Of a stretch of DNA of 21,722 nt, positions 7,297 through 14,650 are shown one piece after another. The DNA is from an uncultured Lachnospiraceae bacterium (GTDB lineage Bacteria > Bacillota > Clostridia > Lachnospirales > Lachnospiraceae). Position 1 is the first letter of the stretch. Each line of letters begins with the position of its first letter. The notes under the pieces were generated by a model. That model saw only the letters and a program-made list of their open reading frames with translations, had not been told where the DNA came from and did no database searches. A program made the translations under genes and the position numbers. The stretch is taken from assembly GCA_948441955.1 (NCBI GenBank), contig CAOJQZ010000038.1:1-21722 (forward strand). Direction: 5' to 3'.

Positions 7297-7329
7297 TATA
7301 TAAAATTTATGGGAAAGGAGGAGATTACG

Positions 7330-8451
7330 GTGGACAAAATAAGCATAAAGATGCCAGATATCAGCGGCCGTACAGGTGATGCTTCAAAGTCGGGAAATAC
7401 AGTTAAGACTGTAACAGATGATTTTAAGAAGCTTCTTCAGGAACAGGGACAGAGAGAAGAGAGCAAAGAAGTATCAAAGGATACGCAGACAGAAAAGAAG
7501 CCAGAGAATCCAAAGGAAGAAAAAGATACAAAGGATATAAAGGATGAGAAGGATGATACTGTAAAAGGTGAAGAACAGAAGGAAGATAAATCCAACACAG
7601 ACGGCCTTCTTGCAGTTTTTCAGATGTCTCAGGGCTTTCGGCCAGAGGTAATTCAGGCAGAACCAGAGGTAGCAGAGGAAACAGCGGTTTCGGAGATTCA
7701 GCTTGCAGATACAGAACTGCAGGAAGCATTTGTGCAGACAGCGGATGCGAAGAAGCCGGAGGTTCAGCTGACGGCGGAGATTCAGACGGAGCCGATGCAG
7801 AAGACAGAGGCAGATGCAGTAGTTGCACCAAAGCAGCCGGAAGTATCAGGTACACCTGAAAAGGAAGTAAGGGTTGAAGCTTTCCGGAAAGAAGATTCTT
7901 CGTCTGATTTACAGAACAATACGGCGCAGCATGACAGCCGTGCAGCAGAGCAGCCTATTCAGGCGCCTGTGATGCAGACGCAGGCCGGCGCTGACGTGTA
8001 TGAGACAAAACAGCCGGAGCCGGTGAGAATGTATGTTCCACAGCCGGAGCAGCTGCCGGATAAGCTTACAGATCAGCTGCTTACAAAAATGTCAGAGGGA
8101 ATTCAGGAGTTTGAGATACATATTGAACCAGCAAACTTAGGAAAGATTGCTGTTAAGATTTTGTATCAGGAAGGTCAGGCAACAGTTTCTATTGTCTGCT
8201 CCGAAAAGAGAGCCCTTGACGTGCTTGGACGCAATGCAGGAGAGATTGGCCAGGTGATTGAAAAAAACCTGGGAGGAACTACTACGATTATTGTAGATAA
8301 GCAGGAAAGCGATTACCTGAATCAGACGAGAGATGAGAACCAGAAAAATGGCCAGAATGGCGGGCAGGAGCAGAAGAAAGACGGAAAGGAACAAAATGCC
8401 GAGGAAGCAGAACAGTTTCTTCAGAAACTTCGTCTTGGGCTTGCAGTTTAG
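7330..8451 (+). CDS. fliK: flagellar hook-length control protein FliK
   Basis: The 373-residue protein has a long Glu/Lys/Gln/Pro/Ala-rich and probably disordered N-terminal two thirds. A compact C-terminal FliK domain follows (about residues 230-340: LTDQLLTKM, IHIEPANLGKIAVKI and LDVLGRN), then a charged Gln-rich tail. FliK is exported, measures the hook and triggers the FlhB substrate switch. Start choice: GTG 7330 is 8 bases after the strong AAGGAGG (7315-7321); the upstream in-frame ATG at 7309 would swallow that site and is rejected. Its position between fliJ and flgD fits. The repetitive N-terminus sets the ruler length and is expected to vary between strains. Confidence 0.92.
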   Translation: MDKISIKMPDISGRTGDASKSGNTVKTVTDDFKKLLQEQGQREESKEVSKDTQTEKKPENPKEEKDTKDIKDEKDDTVKGEEQKEDKSNTDGLLAVFQMSQGFRPEVIQAEPEVAEETAVSEIQLADTELQEAFVQTADAKKPEVQLTAEIQTEPMQKTEADAVVAPKQPEVSGTPEKEVRVEAFRKEDSSSDLQNNTAQHDSRAAEQPIQAPVMQTQAGADVYETKQPEPVRMYVPQPEQLPDKLTDQLLTKMSEGIQEFEIHIEPANLGKIAVKILYQEGQATVSIVCSEKRALDVLGRNAGEIGQVIEKNLGGTTTIIVDKQESDYLNQTRDENQKNGQNGGQEQKKDGKEQNAEEAEQFLQKLRLGLAV

Positions 8452-8476
8452 AAAGTGAAAAAAGGAGAATAGAAAA

Positions 8477-8983
8477 ATGGCAGTAGATTCAATATCATTA
8501 ATGAGTGATGCGGCACAATTTATCTACGATTCAGAGAAGGCAACGCAATCTTCCGCAACCTCTGCAAACACAATGACAACAGACGATTATTGGAAACTCA
8601 TGGCGGCGCAGCTTCAGTATCAGGATATGTCGAATCCTTTGGATAACAGTGAGATGATGAATCAGATGGTACAGATGTCTTCAATGAGTGCGATGTCAAA
8701 GCTGTCAGATGCAATTGCAAACTTCTCAACCGTAACAAACAATCTGTCAACCGTAACTTTGACGTCCTATTCCACAGGACTTCTGGGAAAAGAAGTTACA
8801 GTTGCAATCACAGAGAAGGACAGCGAGGGCAAAGAAGTAATTAAGGAGAAGATAAAAGGGAAAGTAACAGGCGTCGATCTTACAGGTGCAACAGCAGTGT
8901 TTGTAGACGGCAAGAAGTATGAGCTGTCACAGGTTATGTCGGTAGGAGATGTTCCGGAGGAAAAGGAAGAGACAAAGGCGTAA
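8477..8983 (+). CDS. flgD: flagellar hook assembly scaffold FlgD
   Basis: The 168-residue protein has the conserved FlgD N-terminal region (DDYWKLMAAQLQYQDMSNPLD and a Met/Gln/Ser-rich segment, about residues 36-85). A small beta-rich domain follows (GLLGKEVTVAIT and GKVTGVDL), then an acidic tail. FlgD caps the growing hook and is needed for FlgE polymerisation. It is shorter than the enterobacterial protein (about 230 residues), as is common for Firmicutes. AAAGGAG (8461-8467) lies 9 bases before ATG 8477. The gene sits between fliK and the Flg_new/flgE pair, all hook functions. Confidence 0.93.
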   Translation: MAVDSISLMSDAAQFIYDSEKATQSSATSANTMTTDDYWKLMAAQLQYQDMSNPLDNSEMMNQMVQMSSMSAMSKLSDAIANFSTVTNNLSTVTLTSYSTGLLGKEVTVAITEKDSEGKEVIKEKIKGKVTGVDLTGATAVFVDGKKYELSQVMSVGDVPEEKEETKA

Positions 8984-9025
8984 ACCAGTGTGAAAGAGAG
9001 TAAAGTGAAAGGCGGTGCAGCGTTT

Positions 9026-9415
9026 ATGAGCAATGTAAATCAGATTACGAATGCCGGCACACTTAAGCTGCAGCGTGCGCAGACCGTATTGCAGCCGCAG
9101 GGTAACACTGGCAGTAATGTACAGTTCGCAGATCTTCTCCAAAAGGAGGTAAAAAGACCTCAGTCCGTTCAGTTTTCCAAACATGCGGCGCTTCGGGTAC
9201 AGCAGAGGGGAATTGAGATGACGGAAGGACTCCTAAGCGACCTGAATCAGGCTGTAAAAAAGGCACAGGAAAAAGGCGCCAGGGATGTAGCGGTTATTGG
9301 AGAAAACGGAGCATTTATTGTAAACGTTCCGAATAATGTTGTAATTACAACAATGTCCGGGGCAGAGATGAAAGAAAATATTTTTACTAACATTGACAGT
9401 GCTGTCTTAATATAA
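9026..9415 (+). CDS. flagellar operon protein, TIGR02530/Flg_new family
   Basis: The approximately 129-residue protein has the conserved core KHAALRVQQRGIEM (about residues 52-65). It continues with LNQAVKKAQEKGARDVAVIGENGAFIV in outline and a C-terminal VITTMSG element. From memory this is the Firmicute TIGR02530 'flagellar operon protein' family, found next to flgD and flgE; its exact function is not known to me. ATG 9026 is preferred because GGCGG (9011-9015) lies 10 bases upstream; an in-frame GTG at 8990 would add 12 residues. There is no signal peptide. Its place between the hook cap and the hook gene suggests a role in hook assembly or its control. Confidence 0.8.
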   Translation: MSNVNQITNAGTLKLQRAQTVLQPQGNTGSNVQFADLLQKEVKRPQSVQFSKHAALRVQQRGIEMTEGLLSDLNQAVKKAQEKGARDVAVIGENGAFIVNVPNNVVITTMSGAEMKENIFTNIDSAVLI

Positions 9416-9437
9416 GCCGGACCATTTTATGGAGGTT

Positions 9438-9466
9438 TATGTACCTGTATGACTTGCAGGTACATA
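9438..9466 (+). repeat. 10-bp perfect hairpin ahead of flgE
   Basis: TATGTACCTG (9438-9447) and CAGGTACATA (9457-9466) are exact reverse complements around a 9-base loop. No T-tract follows, so it is not a classical terminator. It ends 37 bases before the flgE start, leaving the flgE ribosome binding site free. A role in RNA processing or in stabilising the 5' end of a flgE transcript is possible but inferred. Confidence 0.6.
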
Positions 9467-9503
9467 GGACAGCGAAAGAAAAAAAGAAAGGAAGTAATGA
9501 AAA

Positions 9504-10754
9504 ATGGTCAGATCAATGGTAGCGGCAGTTGCCGGACTTAAAACTCATCAGTCAAAAATGGATGTAATTGGTAATAATATTGCAAACGTAAATACATGGG
9601 GATTTAAATCCTTTACATTTAACTTTCAGGATTCTATGTATGCTAATTCGATTAACGGTTCAGGCGGTAGTGTTGTGGCAGGAGCCGCCGGCGGACGTAA
9701 TGCTTCTCAGGTTGGTTATGGTTCTACTTTGGGTTCTATTACAAACGAATTCAGCGGAGGCGCTCCGTCACCATCCTCGAATCCGTTGGATTGTATGATT
9801 GACGGAACAGGATTTTTCCTGGTAGGAAACATGGTAAACGGAACGTTTACGAATGTAGCAGATTCCGGACTATTTCTTTCAAGAGTAGGTATTTTCCGTG
9901 TGGATAATAACGGATATCTGGTAGACGATCAGAGAAGCTATGTATATGGATATGCGCTGGTAGAAGGAACAGGTATTCCGGAGACGCCGGCTACACCAAG
10001 CACCAGCTCCTACAGAGATGTTCCGATAACTATTGGTGCTGACGGCACAGTTACGATTAACGGTATAGCAGGCGGTAAGACAACGCCTGGCGCGCCGCTG
10101 CAGACGGAGCAGAATTATAAGGATGCCTTTGACGCGTGGCTGAGAGACGGCGCTGCAAAGACAATAACACAGACTTATAATATCAGTTTTGACGGCGTTA
10201 GCAGTAATAATGGTAACCGCGGTTTAAAACTTACCTTTACAAGTAAAGCTACAGGAGCGGCAACTCCGCCGTATGCGCTTAATGGCTTGACGCCGATTTC
10301 CTCTACACAGGGGACGGAATGGACTCCTGGCGTGGATGCGGAGTATGCGGATGAATTATCTGCAATCCAGATTCCAAGAGACGCCAATGGACAGATGTAC
10401 GAGATTCAGAGCTACAAGATTAATGAAGACGGAACAATTATCGGTGTAGATAAAGAGAACCGTACGATTGCAATCGGTCAGATTGCGCTTGTTACAGTTG
10501 ATAATCCGAATGGTCTTGAGAAGTCCAGCGGTTATTACTATACTCCGGGCGCCAATGCAGGAAGTGTAGACGCAATGAAGCCAAACGGCGGACCGGCAGG
10601 AAAGATTATGGGTGGTTATCTTGAGATGGCTAATGTAGATGTAGCGAATGAGTTTTCTAACATGATTACATGTCAGAGAGGATTTCAGGCAAATTCTAAG
10701 ATTATTACTGTAACAGATGAAATGCTCTCAGAGCTGGTTAATATGAAGCGCTAA
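9504..10754 (+). CDS. flgE: flagellar hook protein FlgE
   Basis: The 416-residue hook subunit has the N-terminal signature (KMDVIGNNIANVNTWGFKS, about residues 19-37). A DGTGFFLVGN element in the D0/D1 region and a variable central domain (about 150-330) follow. The C-terminal helix region contains EMANVDVANEFSNMITCQRG. FlgE is exported after the rod and polymerises under FlgD into the universal joint. AAAGGAAG (9487-9494) lies about 9 bases before ATG 9504. The gene is bracketed by two strong inverted repeats (9438-9466 and 10801-10841), so its message may be processed or regulated separately. Confidence 0.96.
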   Translation: MVRSMVAAVAGLKTHQSKMDVIGNNIANVNTWGFKSFTFNFQDSMYANSINGSGGSVVAGAAGGRNASQVGYGSTLGSITNEFSGGAPSPSSNPLDCMIDGTGFFLVGNMVNGTFTNVADSGLFLSRVGIFRVDNNGYLVDDQRSYVYGYALVEGTGIPETPATPSTSSYRDVPITIGADGTVTINGIAGGKTTPGAPLQTEQNYKDAFDAWLRDGAAKTITQTYNISFDGVSSNNGNRGLKLTFTSKATGAATPPYALNGLTPISSTQGTEWTPGVDAEYADELSAIQIPRDANGQMYEIQSYKINEDGTIIGVDKENRTIAIGQIALVTVDNPNGLEKSSGYYYTPGANAGSVDAMKPNGGPAGKIMGGYLEMANVDVANEFSNMITCQRGFQANSKIITVTDEMLSELVNMKR

Positions 10755-10800
10755 TATGTATGAATGACATAATGATAATGTAGTTATCAAAAGTATGGTA

Positions 10801-10841
10801 AACGTAATACCGGGATATTTTGTTAATATCCCGGTTACGTT
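10801..10841 (+). repeat. strong hairpin after flgE, terminator-like
   Basis: The core ACCGGGATATT (10809-10819) pairs perfectly with AATATCCCGGT (10825-10835) around TTGTT. Beyond a two-base bulge the stem extends by AACGTA (10801-10806) with TACGTT (10836-10841). That gives 17 base pairs in all. Only TTT follows, so termination would be partial at most. It is the strongest secondary structure of the operon and lies between the highly expressed flgE and flbD/motA. It could give a stable 3' end to flgE mRNA or dampen downstream expression. Confidence 0.7.
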
Positions 10842-10864
10842 TGAAATGTGTGAGGAAGTGTGTT

Positions 10865-11062
10865 ATGATAGTTCTGACTAAGCTAAATAATCAACAGATT
10901 TTGTTGAATTGCGCACAGATTGAGGCAGTGGAGCTGATTCCGGAATCTAAAATTGTTATGATGAACGGAAAATTCTATATTGTAAAAGAGAGCGCAGAAG
11001 AAATAATTGAGAAAACAATTGAGTACAATGGACGAATCCATTGTTATCATACAGATAGATAA
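10865..11062 (+). CDS. swrD: FlbD/SwrD-family flagellar protein
   Basis: The 65-residue protein matches the small FlbD/SwrD family (MIVLTKLNNQQILLNCAQIE, then a beta hairpin with SKIVMMNGKFYIV and a helical end). In Bacillus subtilis SwrD (YlzI) increases motor power by supporting stator function. Here the gene directly precedes motA and motB, consistent with that role. The start is ATG 10865 with GAGG (10852-10855) upstream; an in-frame upstream ATG at 10820 lies within the hairpin and is rejected. There is no membrane segment. The symbol follows the Bacillus name. Confidence 0.82.
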   Translation: MIVLTKLNNQQILLNCAQIEAVELIPESKIVMMNGKFYIVKESAEEIIEKTIEYNGRIHCYHTDR

Positions 11063-11085
11063 AGAAGTAAGGCGGTGAAGATAAC

Positions 11086-11916
11086 GTGGATATTACTAGT
11101 ATTTTAGGTTTAGTTATAGGAACGGTATTAATTGTATTTGTAGGTATTACCCCCTCAAAGCTTGGCAACTTCTGGGATTTGGAATCACTTGCCATTGTTG
11201 TGGGCGGTGCGCTTGCAGCGGTAATTGCCAGCTACCCGCTGGGACTTTTGAAAACAGTGGTCAGTCATTTTAAAATGCTGCTGCAGGGCAACAAGTATAA
11301 TATCGCCGAACTGGTGAATACGCTTGAGGAGATGGCACAGCTGGCAAGAAAGAACGGTCTTTTAGCGCTTGAAGAAAAGGCAAATGAACTTGACGATGCA
11401 TTCTTTAAGCAGGGAATTATGCTCATTGTAGATGCGACAGAGCCGGAAGAAGTCCGTTCTCTTTTGGAGAATGATGTGGACGCGATGGCGGCAAGGCATG
11501 AGGAATGTATTGGAATCTATGATAAGGCGGCGGCCTTTTCTCCAGCATTTGGTATGATTGGTACTCTTGTCGGTCTTGTAAATATGCTGAAGGGTATGAA
11601 CCTGGATGGTGAGGGCGGCGCCGGTGATATCGGCCCCGCAATGGCAACAGCGCTTATTACGACGTTTTACGGATGTATTCTTGCACATTTGATTTTCTCA
11701 CCGATAGCAAAGAAACTTAGTATCAGAAACGAAGAAGAGCTTTTATATAAGCAGATTATGATAGAGGGTATTCTGGCAATTCAGGCAGGAGATAATCCTA
11801 AGTTCCTGAAGGAGAAGCTTGTTACATATGTTTCCCAGAAGCAGCGTCAGAGAATTCTTGATCCGGACGCAGCCCCTGCAGGCAAGAAGGGCAAGAAGGG
11901 GAAGGACGAGGAGTAG
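11086..11916 (+). CDS. motA: flagellar stator protein MotA
   Basis: The 276-residue membrane protein has four segments (about 4-21, 34-54, 150-168, 183-203). The large cytoplasmic loop between segments 2 and 3 holds the ARKNGLLALEE element with the charged residues that face FliG. FSPAFGMIGTLVGLVNML (151-168) is the conserved proline-containing segment 3. The C-terminus is Lys/Gly-rich. MotA pentamers surround MotB and rotate to drive the rotor. The start is GTG 11086, preceded by AAGGCGGTGA; no better ATG exists nearby. It lies 23 bases after swrD, and motB follows after 9 bases, so the stator is coexpressed with the rest of the motor. Confidence 0.95.
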   Translation: MDITSILGLVIGTVLIVFVGITPSKLGNFWDLESLAIVVGGALAAVIASYPLGLLKTVVSHFKMLLQGNKYNIAELVNTLEEMAQLARKNGLLALEEKANELDDAFFKQGIMLIVDATEPEEVRSLLENDVDAMAARHEECIGIYDKAAAFSPAFGMIGTLVGLVNMLKGMNLDGEGGAGDIGPAMATALITTFYGCILAHLIFSPIAKKLSIRNEEELLYKQIMIEGILAIQAGDNPKFLKEKLVTYVSQKQRQRILDPDAAPAGKKGKKGKDEE

Positions 11917-11925
11917 GGGGATAAT

Positions 11926-12678
11926 ATGAAAAGAAGAAAGAAAGCAGAAGGCGGCGGCGCCAACTGGATGGATACGTACGGTGACCTGGTAACACTGCTA
12001 CTATGTTTTTTCGTACTTTTATATTCCATTTCTACACTTGACCAGGCAAAATGGATTCAGGTTGTAAAGAGTTTTAATCCGGATGCAAAAGACGTTTCAC
12101 AAATTGTAAATGATCCGACGGCAGAGGCAGATGATGATGTTCCAGGCGGAATTGCGGAAGAATTTGATGATTTTGACGAATTGTACGAGAACCTGAAAAA
12201 GGCGGTGGAGGCTGCCGGATTGGAAGGAGAGGTAGAACTGTTTAAAGGAGACGGATACACCTTTATTACGTTCCGAGACAATGTATTCTTTGACGGAGAC
12301 AGCTCTATTATTAAAGAAGGGGGCTCATCTATTCTGGGACAGTTTTGTTCTATTGTTTCAGGTGTGAGCGATTCGGTTAAAGAGATTCAGGTACTGGGGC
12401 ATACAACCCAGGCAGATCCGAACGTTGTGAATGAACCTGTAGGTGACCGTGTTCTCTCAGCCGAACGTGCAGCCCGGGTTGCCGCATATATTCAGACACA
12501 TACAGCTATAGCGCCTGAGAGCATTACGGGAATCGGATATGGTCAATGGCGTCCGATTGCTCCGTTTGATACAGAGGAGAACCGGGCGAAGAATAGAAGG
12601 GTGGAACTTTTGATTACAAAGTCCGATTCCGTGGAGCAGACCCTTGAGAAATATTATGAGGAAATGGGCCGGGAATAA
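11926..12678 (+). CDS. motB: flagellar stator protein MotB (possibly MotS-like)
   Basis: The 250-residue protein has a short Lys/Arg-rich N-terminus and one membrane helix with the ion-binding Asp20 (TYGDLVTLLLCFFVLLYS, 17-34). A plug and linker follow, then a C-terminal OmpA-like peptidoglycan-binding domain (about 130-245, with VLGHTT, SAERAARVAAYI and NRAKNRRVELLI). It anchors the stator to the wall and conducts the coupling ion with MotA. Residues around the Asp look more like the sodium-type MotS than the proton-type MotB of Bacillus, so ion choice is open. TAGGGGG (11914-11920) lies 5 bases before ATG 11926. fliM follows directly, without fliL. Confidence 0.94.
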   Translation: MKRRKKAEGGGANWMDTYGDLVTLLLCFFVLLYSISTLDQAKWIQVVKSFNPDAKDVSQIVNDPTAEADDDVPGGIAEEFDDFDELYENLKKAVEAAGLEGEVELFKGDGYTFITFRDNVFFDGDSSIIKEGGSSILGQFCSIVSGVSDSVKEIQVLGHTTQADPNVVNEPVGDRVLSAERAARVAAYIQTHTAIAPESITGIGYGQWRPIAPFDTEENRAKNRRVELLITKSDSVEQTLEKYYEEMGRE

Positions 12679-12701
12679 TGAAACGAAAGTAGGAATTTAG
12701 A

Positions 12702-13718
12702 ATGGCAGATGTATTATCACAAAGTCAGATAGACGCGCTGCTGAATTCGATGCAAAACGGGGATGCAGACAGTAGTGCTCCGGAGGAGCCGAAAAAGGAC
12801 GAGAAAGAATATAAAAAGTATGATTTCTTCAGTCCAAAGAAATATACCAAGGATAAGCTCAAGATGCTGCGCAGTATTTACGACAATTATTCCAGAATTG
12901 CAACTTCACAGCTTAACGGATTGTTTCGTATAGCAAGTGAAGTGGAGGTTGTAGGGGTAGAGGAGCAGCGCTATTATGAATTCGGGAATGCATTGAATGA
13001 GACAGATGTAATTACACTTGTAAATGTGGAGCTGCAGGATGAATCTACGAATCCGCCTATGGTATTTCATATTTCTCCTATATTGATGGGAGCAATGATA
13101 GATCGTATGCTGGGAGGAACGGGTACGGATATGGTCGATATGTCGTATATTTATACGGATGTAGAGCTGGATCTGTATGCCAAAATAATACGCTATCTGA
13201 TAGCAATTACCGGAGATGTCTGGGCAAATTACACACAGGTGAAGACGGAGTTTGATCGCGTGGAAGATAACCCAAGCATGTTTCAGGGTATCAGTGTGGA
13301 TGAAACAGTAGTTATTATCATGCTGAAGATTCAAATGGGAGAAGTTGAGGGTGCTATGAATATCTGTATTCCAGGAACGCTTCTCAGCAATATATTTGAA
13401 ATTATCGATAAGACAAAGCACCTGGCCAATAAAGGCATGCAGGCATTGCGGAGCAACAGGGAAGATATACTGGAGAATATCAGAGAATCCAAGATGGATG
13501 TCATGGCACAGCTTGGAGTGGCACAGCTCAGTCTGGATGATGTTTATAATCTCCATGTGGGAGATGTTATTGACCTTAATAAGCCACAGAATTCACTTAT
13601 TTCTCTGTACATAGAGGGACAGCCGTGGTTTAATGGACAGCTGGGCGTACATAATAAGAATCTTGCAGTCAAGATAGAGGACCGTATACTGAGACCTAAT
13701 GATGATGTAGCAGTATAA
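12702..13718 (+). CDS. fliM: flagellar motor switch protein FliM
   Basis: The 338-residue protein begins with the CheY-binding peptide (LSQSQIDALL, residues 5-14) and a short acidic linker. A CheC-like middle domain follows (with ISPILMGAMIDRMLGGTG), then a C-terminal SpoA domain (about 250-330, LSLDDVYNLHVGDVIDL). FliM joins FliG to the FliN/FliY ring and receives CheY-P. The peptide usually reads LSQxEIDALL; here the Glu is Gln. AGGAA (12691-12695) lies 6 bases before ATG 12702. It is followed by a 71-base gap with a palindrome and then cheY. Confidence 0.96.
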   Translation: MADVLSQSQIDALLNSMQNGDADSSAPEEPKKDEKEYKKYDFFSPKKYTKDKLKMLRSIYDNYSRIATSQLNGLFRIASEVEVVGVEEQRYYEFGNALNETDVITLVNVELQDESTNPPMVFHISPILMGAMIDRMLGGTGTDMVDMSYIYTDVELDLYAKIIRYLIAITGDVWANYTQVKTEFDRVEDNPSMFQGISVDETVVIIMLKIQMGEVEGAMNICIPGTLLSNIFEIIDKTKHLANKGMQALRSNREDILENIRESKMDVMAQLGVAQLSLDDVYNLHVGDVIDLNKPQNSLISLYIEGQPWFNGQLGVHNKNLAVKIEDRILRPNDDVAV

Positions 13719-13722
13719 TTAC

Positions 13723-13746
13723 CAGATAAATCTTAAGAATTATCTG
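13723..13746 (+). repeat. 24-bp near-perfect palindrome upstream of cheY
   Basis: CAGATAA (13723-13729) and TTATCTG (13740-13746) flank a central TCTTAAGA (13731-13738), with one A/A mismatch on each side of the centre. The whole 24 bases are symmetric apart from that mismatch. It lies 43 bases before the cheY start in the 71-base fliM-cheY gap. It could be a regulator operator or an RNA hairpin. No convincing promoter is visible next to it. Confidence 0.5.
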
Positions 13747-13789
13747 AGTATATAAATTACAATGATAACAAAAAGTGAGGTAAAAGAAA

Positions 13790-14149
13790 ATGGCAAAAAT
13801 TATGTTAGTGGATGATGCGGCATTTATGAGAATGATGTTAAAAACTACATTGACACAGGCAGGGTATACAGACCTTGTAGAAGCAGAAGATGGCGCAAAG
13901 GCAGTGGAGTTATATTCCGCAGAAAAGCCTGACCTTATATTTATGGACATTACAATGCCAAATAAGGATGGCCTTGAAACGCTGAAGGAGATTAAAGGAA
14001 TGGATCCAAACGCGACAATCGTTATGTGCTCTGCAATGGGGCAGGAGACTATGGTTATGGATTCTATTAAGTCAGGAGCAAAGGATTTTATTGTTAAACC
14101 GTTTAAACCGGAGCGTATTCTGGCTACAGTTAAGAAAATCCTTGGTTAA
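13790..14149 (+). CDS. cheY: chemotaxis response regulator CheY
   Basis: The 119-residue single-domain receiver has all key residues: the acidic pair Asp8/Asp9, phosphoacceptor Asp53, the Ser81 and Phe100 switch positions, and Lys103 followed by Pro104. Phosphorylated by CheA, it binds the switch (FliM, and probably FliY) to change rotation. The N-terminal VDDAAFMRMM is like Firmicute CheY. GTGAGG (13775-13780) lies 9 bases before ATG 13790. Its neighbours are fliM, flgC and the predicted CheY-P phosphatase fliY, so receiver, target and phosphatase are made together. No other che gene is in the window. Confidence 0.96.
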   Translation: MAKIMLVDDAAFMRMMLKTTLTQAGYTDLVEAEDGAKAVELYSAEKPDLIFMDITMPNKDGLETLKEIKGMDPNATIVMCSAMGQETMVMDSIKSGAKDFIVKPFKPERILATVKKILG

Positions 14150-14170
14150 AAAATTAAGGAGGGGTAAGAG

Positions 14171-14611
14171 ATGTCTTTTTTGGACTCATTTGATATCAGT
14201 GCGTCAGGTTTGACGGCTGAAAGGCAAAGGCTGGACATTGCGTCTGAAAACCTTGCAAATACAAATACTACAAGAACAGAAAGCGGTGGAGCGTATCGAA
14301 GAAAGATGGTGGTCCTGAAAGAAGTGCCTTCCACCTCATTTCGAACCAAATTTAACAGTCTTTTGAGCAGAACGGCATCCAAGGGCGGTGTGCAGGTGAC
14401 AGAGATTGTAGAAGACCAGAGAGATTTGAATCCGGTCTATAATCCGGATCATCCGGATGCGGATGAGGACGGTTATGTTATGATGCCAAATGTAGATCCT
14501 GTAAAAGAAACGGTAGATGCAATGTCTGCAACTCGTTCCTATGAGGCAAACATTACGGCATTCAATGCAATGAAGCTGATGGCGCAGAGGGCATTGGATA
14601 TTGGAAAATAG
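14171..14611 (+). CDS. flgC: flagellar basal-body rod protein FlgC, displaced
   Basis: The 146-residue protein has the FlgC start (FDISASGLTAERQRLDIASE, then NLANTNTTRT) and end (SATRSYEANITAFNAMKLMA). A central part contains NPDHPDADEDGYVMMPNVD, which is diagnostic for FlgC rather than FlgB, FlgF or FlgG. FlgC is a proximal rod subunit exported by the flagellar system. A strong ribosome binding site (AAGGAGGGG, 14156-14164) lies 6 bases before ATG 14171. The gene normally sits between flgB and fliE; here it lies between cheY and fliY, about 12.5 kb away. It looks intact and codon use resembles the neighbours. Confidence 0.95.
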   Translation: MSFLDSFDISASGLTAERQRLDIASENLANTNTTRTESGGAYRRKMVVLKEVPSTSFRTKFNSLLSRTASKGGVQVTEIVEDQRDLNPVYNPDHPDADEDGYVMMPNVDPVKETVDAMSATRSYEANITAFNAMKLMAQRALDIGK

Positions 14612-14650
14612 AACTGAGGGAAATTTCCTCGGAAGGAGTGAAAGGTTAGT

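Noticed and set aside
7309..7329. Upstream ATG start for fliK
   Set aside because: It would place the strong AAGGAGG site inside the gene; GTG 7330 is ideally spaced after that site.
12906..13556. Long open frame (216 codons) on the - strand opposite fliM
   Set aside because: It lies wholly inside fliM, its product is a Tyr/His/Ile-rich string with no recognisable domain, and there is no ribosome binding site or context for it. It is a shadow of fliM codon use.
14619..14628. GGAAATTTCC palindrome between flgC and fliY
   Set aside because: Ten bases only, no loop for an RNA hairpin and directly before a normal ribosome binding site; too short to call an operator.
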